Origin: Desulfobulbaceae bacterium UBA5123
GTDB taxonomy: Bacteria; Desulfobacterota; Desulfobulbia; Desulfobulbales; UBA5123
Direction of reading: 5' to 3'
Assembly (NCBI GenBank): GCA_002415465.1
Contig: DHYT01000104.1
Span: 16,998 to 23,688 of the forward strand
DNA length: 6,691 nucleotides
Made by a program: the position numbers and the translations under genes. Every line of letters starts with the position of its first letter. Within the stretch, counting starts at the first letter, position 1. The notes beneath the pieces are model-generated. The model made no database searches. It was not told the DNA's origin and worked only from the letters and a program-made list of their open reading frames with translations. Shown here piece after piece: positions 1 through 5,826 of this stretch.

Positions 1-137
1 GTGGGAGAGGAAGGAAAAGCAGAAAAGCGGGGCGGTTATCGTCTATCTGGCCTGAAGCCCAGGCCTCCCGCAAACAGCGGCGCTATGCAGTCCGTCGGCG
101 GCATGGAAGATCGTGACCCGCCTCTTGCCTGCCGCGG

Positions 138-2024
138 TCAGGCCGGCAACCCTTCCTCGTCGCCCGTGACATCGGCGTCTTGCCGCAGCGGCGCCGTCAT
201 CGTCAACCTGGTTCCGCTGCCGGGCGCGGAAACGACCTCCAGGGCCCCGTCGAGCAGGGAGAGTCGTTCGCGGATGCTGAACAGGCCGAAACCGGGGGCG
301 TGTCCGGTGTGATTTTCCTGGGGCGGCGGGGTAAAACCGCAACCGTCGTCAACGATGTCGATGCGGATGGCCTCCTCCACCCGCCGGATGCCGATGTTTA
401 CCCGTCCGGCGCCGGCATGCTTCAGGATGTTGAGCAAGGCTTCCTGAACCGCTCGGAACAGGATCCCGCGCAGCACCGTATCAATGGGTTTTTCGTTGCC
501 GTCATCCTCGACCCGGCAGATTATCCTGTTGCGGGCCTGAAATTGCTCGGCCAGCCAGATGATTGCCGCTTCGAGGCCGATATCATAGAGGATGGGCGGG
601 CTGAGTTCGAAGGTCAGGTTCCTGGTTTCCTTGATGGTGGACGCGAGTAATTCGTCGAAGGCGGAAAGTTGCGCCAAGGTCTCCGCCTGGGGCGTCGCCT
701 TCAGCAGTGTGCCGAGCTTCAATTTGAGCACCGACAGGTTTTGGCCCAGTTGTTCATGCAGATCGTTGGCGATGGCGCGGCGCGTTTCATCCTCGGCCTG
801 CGACAGGCGCGCGGCGAGCGAGCGTAATTGGCGTTGGTAGGAGAGGAGCTTTTCCTCCGCCAGCTTGCGGGTGGTGATGTCCCTGCTGTTGATGACGTAG
901 GCGGCGGGCGGCAGAAGTTGCGCAATGCGTTGGCCCACGGCCTCAAGGATACGCCAGGAGCCGTCGTGGTGTTGACAGCGCATCTCAAAGGTTTCCGTGG
1001 TTCCGGGTTGCGCCGCCAGCCGTGCCAGGATGGCGGCGACCCTGGTGCGGTCATCCGGGTGCAACGCCTCGACCAGCGGCTGATGGGTCATCACCGGCGC
1101 GGTATGCCCGAGAACCCGCTGCAGGGAGGGGCTCTCGAAGATCGCCACGCCGTCCGGATCTAGGACGGTGATGATGTCGAGCGCATTTTCAATGAGGGAG
1201 CGGAAATGCTCCTCGCTGCGGCGGAGCGCTACCGCCCCTTGCTGGCGGGCGAGATTGCGCTTGTGCATGCCGGCAAAGGCGAAACCGATCCCCACCAGCA
1301 CCAGAAGCCAGAGGGCAAGATGCGCGGTCCAGATGACGAGGGTGTGTTTGTTGGTGGCCGCGATAAAAGGCGCCATCGGGATGGTGATGCTGAGACCGCC
1401 CATGACGTCGCCGGCCTTGATGTCTTGCCAGGAATGACAGGCGGTCAGGCAATTGGGTTCGGCAATTATCGGGCGGATCAGCCGCATCTGCAGCGTCTGG
1501 GCTTCCTTGACCAGCTCGCTTTTTTCCGTGACGCCGCCGGTGAAGGCAAGCAGGGCCTTCTCTTCCCAGGGGTCGGCGCTGTTTTCAGGATTGATCGGGC
1601 GCAGACTGGCTAACCGACCGTAGGGGTGCTTGGAGCTCTGCGGGGCGGCATCCTCATACAGCTGGCGGATCATGTAGGCCGGGTTGATCAGGGTAAGGCG
1701 CCGGCCGGAGGGGGTGACGATATCCCGTTCCGGAAAATGTTCGGGCTGGAGATAGGGATTGGGTTGGGTATCTACCGTGACCGGCGCATAGAGGGTCCCG
1801 TGGTGGGTCATCCATTGCCGGAAGAGGATGTCTTTCTCGAGATGGGTCCGGGCGATATTGAGGACGATGGCCTCTGTTTCCTGGCGATGTTGATACAGGT
1901 TTCCCGTCAGGGAGAGGGCGGCGATCAGCGTCCAGGCGACGGCCACGGCGATCCCGGCGGTCAACAGCGTCGGTTGTTGCTTCTGATCGGTGTTGTCCTG
2001 GGGCATCGGCGGGTTCAGGCTCAT
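138..2024 (-). CDS. Membrane sensor histidine kinase: DUF3365 (Tll0287-like) heme-type sensor, PAS, HisKA_3, HATPase_c
   Basis: Encodes a 628-residue NarL/DegS-type kinase expected to autophosphorylate and pass phosphate to a response regulator. TM helices lie near residues 19-43 and 228-252. The segment between them matches the DUF3365/Tll0287-like sensor family (INPAYMIRQ near 113-121, LRPINPEN near 141-148, GDVMGGLSI near 205-213). It includes C192LTACH197, a C-x3-C-H variant of the CxxCH heme c attachment motif usual there. A PAS domain spans about 268-392. HisKA_3 has the phospho-acceptor H423 in NDLHEQLGQ. The ATPase domain has an N box (E528, N532, K535, H536), a G1 box (DDGCGF, 559-564) and a G2 region (GFGLFSIRERL). 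The ATG at 2024 is chosen because the longer reading uses TTG inside the upstream cyclase gene. No clear Shine-Dalgarno precedes it, so the start is less sure than the function. No partner regulator is visible. Kinase assignment is firm; heme binding is inferred. Confidence 0.93.
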   Translation of the reverse strand: MSLNPPMPQDNTDQKQQPTLLTAGIAVAVAWTLIAALSLTGNLYQHRQETEAIVLNIARTHLEKDILFRQWMTHHGTLYAPVTVDTQPNPYLQPEHFPERDIVTPSGRRLTLINPAYMIRQLYEDAAPQSSKHPYGRLASLRPINPENSADPWEEKALLAFTGGVTEKSELVKEAQTLQMRLIRPIIAEPNCLTACHSWQDIKAGDVMGGLSITIPMAPFIAATNKHTLVIWTAHLALWLLVLVGIGFAFAGMHKRNLARQQGAVALRRSEEHFRSLIENALDIITVLDPDGVAIFESPSLQRVLGHTAPVMTHQPLVEALHPDDRTRVAAILARLAAQPGTTETFEMRCQHHDGSWRILEAVGQRIAQLLPPAAYVINSRDITTRKLAEEKLLSYQRQLRSLAARLSQAEDETRRAIANDLHEQLGQNLSVLKLKLGTLLKATPQAETLAQLSAFDELLASTIKETRNLTFELSPPILYDIGLEAAIIWLAEQFQARNRIICRVEDDGNEKPIDTVLRGILFRAVQEALLNILKHAGAGRVNIGIRRVEEAIRIDIVDDGCGFTPPPQENHTGHAPGFGLFSIRERLSLLDGALEVVSAPGSGTRLTMTAPLRQDADVTGDEEGLPA

Positions 2025-2074
2025 GGATGGAAAATCAGCCCATGGAGGGGCTGGCAACCTTGACGCCCCTTCAT
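2021..2074 (-). CDS. Possible 17-codon leader peptide ending on the kinase start codon
   Basis: A short frame starts with ATG at 2074, encodes MKGRQGCQPLHGLIFHP, and stops with TGA at 2023-2021. The stop overlaps the kinase start as ATGA. The frame begins inside the 5' arm of the 2036-2080 inverted repeat and runs through the hairpin. The geometry would suit a translated leader that opens the hairpin and couples to kinase translation. No good Shine-Dalgarno is seen before its ATG, and such short frames arise by chance, so this is a weak call. Confidence 0.2.
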   Translation of the reverse strand: MKGRQGCQPLHGLIFHP

Positions 2075-2080
2075 GGGCTG
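2036..2080 (-). terminator. Strong inverted repeat between cyclase and kinase: possible weak terminator or attenuator
   Basis: Arms 2036-2051 and 2065-2080 are complementary at 15 of 16 positions around a 13-base loop. Read on the minus strand, the hairpin follows the cyclase stop by about 48 bases and is followed by ATTTTCC. It ends 11 bases before the kinase ATG. The GC-rich stem plus a short T run fits a weak intrinsic terminator that would lower readthrough from cyclase to kinase. Its closeness to the start codon also fits attenuation or control of translation initiation. The hairpin is plain in the sequence; its role is inferred. Confidence 0.55.
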
Positions 2081-2128
2081 TTTGCTGCGCAAGGCAGATC
2101 GGTTGTGGAAAGGGGGAGGCGGCCGCGC

Positions 2129-4063
2129 TTAATAGGTTTCCTTGGTCCACATGTCCGGGCGGAAGCAAAGGGCGCGGTTACGGCCTTCGTCCTTGGCCCG
2201 GTACAGCGCGACATCGGCAAACTTGATCGCCTCCCAGAACCCTTCGGTGTCGGTTGGATACTCGCAATACCCGATACTCACGGTCTTCTTGAGGGTGCCG
2301 CCGTCAGGCAGCTTGATGGAGGTGATCTCCATTGTCTGCCTGACCCGCTCGGCAAGTTCGCACACCTCCTCGCGACTCTTGATGTCGATGAGCAGCACCA
2401 GGAACTCCTCGCCGCCGAAACGGATCACCATGTCCGAGGCGCGGACGCAGCTTTTGAGGATCTCGGCGATCTTGATGATCACCGCGTCGCCGGCCTCGTG
2501 ACCATGGGTGTCGTTCACCTCCTTGAAGAAATCCATGTCGCACATCATCACCCCGACCTTGGCGTGGCGGCGCTTGCAGTTGGCGATCAGGGTGTCCACA
2601 TAGGATTCCAGGAAACGGCGGTTGTACAGGTCGGTCATCGGGTCCTTGAGCGTGGTTTCCTTGAGGACCATGGCAAAGCGCTTGGCCTCGACCACCGGCG
2701 TCGCCTCCTTGATATAGCGCATCGCCCACTTGACCGAATCCTCGAACCTCTCAAGCTCGGACGGGGTGCCGCTGGCGTCGCGCAGGAACTGGACAATGGC
2801 GATCACCCGGCCGCCGGCGATCATCGGCACGCAATGGTGTACATATTTGCCGCCGAAGGGGAAATGTTTGCAGATCTCAGGATGTTGGGTGAATGAGATC
2901 GGATGGCCGGTACGTTTGGCGCGGCAGAGGTTGACATCGGCAACCACCTCGTCGGCGCAGAGCAGTTCGTGGTCGGTGGCGTAGGCCACCGCCATTTTCT
3001 TGCTGTTGCCCTGCAACTCGTAAATGATCAGCTTGTCGAAGTGATACCGTTCATGGAGCAGCTGCGCGAGCCGGCGGTGGACATCGGTGGTGGTTTCCTC
3101 CTCCTCGATGATCGCCTTGAAGCTGTTCAGGCTGAAGATGTTGTCCACCAGCTTGTTCAGCTGGATAGCCAGCTGGCCCACCTCGTCGTTGGTTTTGACG
3201 CTTATCTGGTGGGTCAGCCGGCCCTTGCCCTTGGCAATGCCCTTGATGTTTTCAAGGATGTCCTTGAGGGGGCGGACGATCAACAGGATATAGAGCATGG
3301 TGCCAAGGGTGAGGATGATCGCCGCGACCAGACTGATCAGGATGGAATCGCGCCTGGAATCATGGATGATGCCGCCTGATTCGCTGACCATGGTGTTGTG
3401 CCGGGTATTGACCAGAACGGTGAATCTCGTCACCAGGTCGTACAAATCATCCAGGCTGCCGAGCAGATCCTCCAGGGCCTCCGCCTCGTCGTCCTTGCCG
3501 CCGTTGTTGAAGATGATTTCGCTGAAGCGGGCAAAATCCGCGTCGACGGTATCGAGTTCCTGACTGATTTCCGCCAGCGATTCGGACACCTCGGTGTCCC
3601 GGGCCGCCGGTTCCACGGTGAAGACGTCCAGCGTTTCGTTGGAGATTCGCGCCACATCATGCACCTTGCCGCCCGAGCGCAGGGCGGTAATCATCCGTTT
3701 GAAGTCATCCAGCCGCTGGCGGTTGAGGAGTATGTCCTGATTGACAGCGGGGCTCTGGTGATCCGGTTGTTCCAGGATGTGCATGAGGGAGATCTTGAAG
3801 CCGTTCAGTTGCCGCAGGATATACTGGCTGACCTTGTATTGCGGCATGCTGACCGCCTGTAGTTCATGGAGATGTTTGTCGACCTTCTGCAGGGCCAGGG
3901 TGTGCTGGATGGAAACGAGACTGAAGCCGAGGAGGGAGATCACCAGCATCCCGATCAGTTTGCCGGTGATGCTGGTCTTGAAGCACAGCCCGAGCAGCGG
4001 GCATTCGACAAACTTGTACAGTTTCTGGGAAAAATTTTCTTCGGAGCTGTTGGCGTCGGACAT
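2129..4063 (-). CDS. Membrane diguanylate cyclase (TM-periplasmic-TM-HAMP-GAF-GGDEF)
   Basis: A 644-residue protein predicted to condense two GTP into c-di-GMP. A short cytoplasmic N-terminus is followed by TM1 (about 34-51), a mainly helical periplasmic sensor (about 52-238) and TM2 (about 240-262). A HAMP domain follows (263-311, starting RPLKDILENI and containing NDEVGQL), then a GAF-like domain (about 325-450) and a GGDEF domain (about 470-635). The catalytic motif is intact as GGEEF (550-554). Also present are DPMTDLYNRRF (474-484) and DMDFFKEVNDTHGHEAGD (509-526). R541-x-x-D544, five residues before GGEEF, is a canonical inhibitory I-site, so product feedback is expected. The GAF region holds C369, C380, C398 and C411 with several His. 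There is no EAL or HD-GYP domain, so the protein looks like a cyclase only. The ATG at 4063 has only a weak upstream GGG as Shine-Dalgarno. Confidence 0.95.
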   Translation of the reverse strand: MSDANSSEENFSQKLYKFVECPLLGLCFKTSITGKLIGMLVISLLGFSLVSIQHTLALQKVDKHLHELQAVSMPQYKVSQYILRQLNGFKISLMHILEQPDHQSPAVNQDILLNRQRLDDFKRMITALRSGGKVHDVARISNETLDVFTVEPAARDTEVSESLAEISQELDTVDADFARFSEIIFNNGGKDDEAEALEDLLGSLDDLYDLVTRFTVLVNTRHNTMVSESGGIIHDSRRDSILISLVAAIILTLGTMLYILLIVRPLKDILENIKGIAKGKGRLTHQISVKTNDEVGQLAIQLNKLVDNIFSLNSFKAIIEEEETTTDVHRRLAQLLHERYHFDKLIIYELQGNSKKMAVAYATDHELLCADEVVADVNLCRAKRTGHPISFTQHPEICKHFPFGGKYVHHCVPMIAGGRVIAIVQFLRDASGTPSELERFEDSVKWAMRYIKEATPVVEAKRFAMVLKETTLKDPMTDLYNRRFLESYVDTLIANCKRRHAKVGVMMCDMDFFKEVNDTHGHEAGDAVIIKIAEILKSCVRASDMVIRFGGEEFLVLLIDIKSREEVCELAERVRQTMEITSIKLPDGGTLKKTVSIGYCEYPTDTEGFWEAIKFADVALYRAKDEGRNRALCFRPDMWTKETY

Positions 4064-4130
4064 ATCGATAAATCCCGAATAGGTAATGAGCGATCGGGTG
4101 AGGAGATGGATCGCTGCAGCTTACGCTTAG

Positions 4131-4158
4131 ATATTACATAGAATGAGCGCCTTGGAAA
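4131..4158 (-). promoter_or_regulatory. Candidate sigma-70-type promoter for the diguanylate cyclase gene
   Basis: On the minus strand, TTTCCA (4158-4153) and TAATAT (4136-4131) are separated by 16 bases. Each matches four of six consensus positions. They lie about 70 bases upstream of the cyclase ATG, in the most AT-rich part of the gap. A second reading, TTGCCT then TATGTA with 17-base spacing, overlaps it. Matches this weak occur by chance. Confidence 0.3.
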
Positions 4159-4228
4159 GGCAAAATATCTTTTTCAGGCCGCGCCGCCCTTATCGGCATT
4201 CTTCGAGGTCGCTTGTCGGGCCGGCCGG

Positions 4229-4975
4229 TCAGCGCCAGAGCGGAAACGCCGAGCGGGCGATCACCGTATCGAGGAATATCTCGTCGTGCAGCGGGTATGC
4301 CTCCTTGAGCAGTCGTTTCATCTCCTTGGCGACCGCATGGTAGGGCGGCAGCTGCGGGATGAGCGGCAAAACGTGTTCGATGGGCGGCGGGGCGGCGATA
4401 TCCATCTTTTTTTCCAGCTCCTGCAACAGGCCCACCTCCATGCCGCCCTCCATGCCGCCGCTCCGGCCGGGATCGCCAAGGGAGTGCAGGAACCCCATGA
4501 TGCTGCCGAAATCGTTCTGGCGGTGGAACAGCTTGATCTCGGCGTCGATGGTCGCCTGGGACTGGATGAGTTCGTCAAATTTCTCTCGATAGCGGTCGGT
4601 GTGAAACACCAGCCGCTCGTAACAGTCTTCCACCAGGTTGCAGAAGCAGTTGAATCGGGTCAGGCCGCGCATCCGCACGCCTTCGAAGACCCGCTCCTGG
4701 ATGGGTTGGGAATGGGTGAGGAAGGCGTCGTAGAAAAGCCGCTCCTCGATGCTGACGAGATCGAGGAAGGACTGGATCAGCGCCTCATCCTTGAGCAGGA
4801 TATAGATACGGATGAGATCGAAACTGATTCGTTTCTCAAGGATAAAGGAGTATTGCCGGATCTTTTCGACCAGCCCCAGCTTGTCTTCCTCGATGAGTTT
4901 GCGAAATCCGAAATACCGATCGGCGATCTCCTTTTTGAGTTCGTAGGCAAGCACATCCTGGATATTCGTTTTCAT
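4229..4975 (-). CDS. Conserved-looking hypothetical helical protein, 248 residues, function unknown
   Basis: I cannot assign a function. The protein is soluble, without signal peptide or membrane segment. The first 150 residues are dense in charged and hydrophobic residues in helical patterns (YELKKEIADRYFGFRKLIEE; LVEKIRQYSFILEKRI). C110, C112 and C118 cluster in FNCFCNLVEDC. A Gly/Met-rich linker at about 168-182 (GRSGGMEGGMEVG) leads to a C-terminal part with a proline-rich stretch (195-212) and a final helix. The start at 4975 is chosen because GAGGAGG sits six bases before it; an ATG at 4981 directly abuts that sequence. The style recalls uncharacterised proteins of Desulfobacterota, but that is an impression only. 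It is divergent from the cytochrome gene and co-directional with the cyclase. No convincing terminator follows, so readthrough into the cyclase is possible. Confidence 0.85.
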   Translation of the reverse strand: MKTNIQDVLAYELKKEIADRYFGFRKLIEEDKLGLVEKIRQYSFILEKRISFDLIRIYILLKDEALIQSFLDLVSIEERLFYDAFLTHSQPIQERVFEGVRMRGLTRFNCFCNLVEDCYERLVFHTDRYREKFDELIQSQATIDAEIKLFHRQNDFGSIMGFLHSLGDPGRSGGMEGGMEVGLLQELEKKMDIAAPPPIEHVLPLIPQLPPYHAVAKEMKRLLKEAYPLHDEIFLDTVIARSAFPLWR

Positions 4976-4981
4976 GACCAT

Positions 4982-4988
4982 CCTCCTC
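4982..4988 (-). promoter_or_regulatory. Strong ribosome binding site deciding the start of the hypothetical gene
   Basis: The minus strand reads GAGGAGG then ATGGTC then ATG. Six-base spacing favours the second ATG (4975). The first ATG (4981) touches the Shine-Dalgarno directly and would be a poor start. Confidence 0.75.
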
Positions 4989-5118
4989 GGTCAGCGGGAA
5001 CCTGTCGCCCGGTCGTCAAGAAGCCCCCCGCTCAAGCAACATATCAAGCCTAGCATGCACGAGCGAAAAAGAACAAGATCGACGATTTTTTCCACCCGAT
5101 ATTTCCGGTGGCCCCACC

Positions 5119-5177
5119 CGACATGGCCGATGTCGCCCATGGTGCGGCCCGATGTCGGCGGGATGTGGCCGGATGTC
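5119..5177 (+). repeat. Phased GATGTC direct repeats in the divergent intergenic region, possible regulator sites
   Basis: GATGTC occurs at 5129-5134, 5151-5156 and 5172-5177, with GATGTG at 5162-5167. The start spacings are 22, 11 and 10 bases, close to whole turns of B-DNA. Three copies follow GGCC, GGCCC or GGCCG. An inverted copy, CGACAT (5119-5124), pairs with ATGTCG (5130-5135) as a 6-base inverted repeat around GGCCG. The array lies about 100 bases before the cytochrome start and about 145 bases from the divergent gene, a likely place for an activator or repressor. No clear sigma-70 or sigma-54 promoter was found beside it. Function is inferred. Confidence 0.4.
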
Positions 5178-5276
5178 CTCTATCGAGGGGGCGGCGGCAT
5201 GCCGTAAGGTTGAGACAAAAGGGAAACGGCGGTTTCGGGGCCGTGTCGCAAACTCACATCAGAGGAGGAATGGAAA

Positions 5277-5714
5277 ATGAAGAAAATGATGACCGGATTG
5301 GTTCTGACCCTTGGCTTGTTGCTGGCCGCTTCGTTCAGCCCGGCCGTTACGGTCTCGGCGGCAGGGGTAAAGGCCCCCGGCGGGGAAATCACCATCGACG
5401 GCAAAAAGCCTGCCCGTTTCAGTCACCAGACCCATCTCAAGCTGGGCGTGGAGTGCGGGCAGTGCCATCACGACGCCAAGCATCAACCGCTGAGCGAGGC
5501 GGGCATCGGCGCCATGGCCGATGGCGGGAAACTGCGCTGCGTAAACTGCCATAACGAAAAATTCGGCAACGAGAAACTCCGGGCCGCGAAGGATATCTTT
5601 CACGCCCGATGCCGGGATTGTCATAAGACTGGCGTGGCCGGCAAGCAGGGGCCGAGCAAGTGCAACAGCTGCCACAGCGGCGGCAAGCCGGCAAAGGCGA
5701 TCGAGGGCTGTTGA
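5277..5714 (+). CDS. Secreted tetraheme cytochrome c, class III (cytochrome c3-like)
   Basis: A 145-residue periplasmic electron carrier. Residues 1 to about 29 form a Sec signal peptide: MKKMM, a Leu/Ala-rich core, and likely cleavage around VSA-A-G. The mature part has four CxxCH heme c sites: C60GQCH64, C88VNCH92, C112RDCH116 and C129NSCH133. H50 and H53 in FSHQTHLKLG, H65 directly after the first site, H69, and H109 in FHARC are candidate distal ligands. This arrangement is typical of the cytochrome c3/c7 superfamily with bis-His low-potential hemes. Maturation would need the Ccm or Ccs system after Sec export. AGAGGAGG at 5261-5268 is well spaced from the ATG at 5277. The protein ends in an unpaired Cys (C145). 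Its likely role is carrying electrons between periplasmic dehydrogenases or hydrogenases and membrane complexes; the partner is not visible here. Confidence 0.93.
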   Translation: MKKMMTGLVLTLGLLLAASFSPAVTVSAAGVKAPGGEITIDGKKPARFSHQTHLKLGVECGQCHHDAKHQPLSEAGIGAMADGGKLRCVNCHNEKFGNEKLRAAKDIFHARCRDCHKTGVAGKQGPSKCNSCHSGGKPAKAIEGC

Positions 5715-5790
5715 TGCGGCAAGCGCGGGTGGGCCTGGGGTTCCCTGCGGGGAAACGGTTGTCGCGCGGGAATCCCTCTCCCCGGGCGGG

Positions 5791-5826
5791 AAAAGATCAA
5801 GGCCCTACCGAAGCGCGCTTCAGGCC
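5791..5826 (-). terminator. Possible intrinsic terminator overlapping the end of the U32 peptidase gene
   Basis: On the minus strand, AGGCC-type outer arms (5822-5826 with 5801-5806, one bulge) enclose GAAG/CTTC arms around a CGCG loop (5810-5821, a perfect 12-base palindrome). TTGATCTTTT follows (5800-5791). The hairpin covers the TGA stop at 5822-5820. The T run is interrupted, so termination is plausible but not certain. The plus strand has no matching T run for the converging cytochrome gene. Confidence 0.4.

Noticed and set aside
49..65. GGCCTG/CAGGCC hairpin downstream of the kinase
   Set aside because: Only a 6-bp stem and no T run on the minus strand side, so it is not supported as a terminator.
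2025..2168. 48-residue N-terminal extension of the kinase from a TTG codon at 2168
   Set aside because: It overlaps the cyclase gene, runs through the hairpin, and adds a Pro-rich sequence ahead of TM1 unlike a normal kinase N-terminus.
2027..2896. 289-residue open frame on the plus strand opposite the diguanylate cyclase
   Set aside because: It is antisense to a well-conserved GGDEF gene; its product shows no recognisable domain, and long antisense frames are expected in GC-rich DNA.
5119..5177. CRISPR-like array
   Set aside because: The repeat units are only 6 to 10 bases with 10 to 22 base spacing, far shorter than CRISPR repeats and spacers.
5270..5272. ATG just before the cytochrome start
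   Set aside because: It is out of frame with the cytochrome and only one base from the Shine-Dalgarno sequence.
4982..5276. Sigma-54 promoter for the cytochrome
   Set aside because: No GG-N10-GC pair with acceptable flanking consensus was found in the region.
5741..5754. TTCCC/GGGAA hairpin after the cytochrome stop as its terminator
   Set aside because: The stem is 5 bp and no T run follows on the plus strand.
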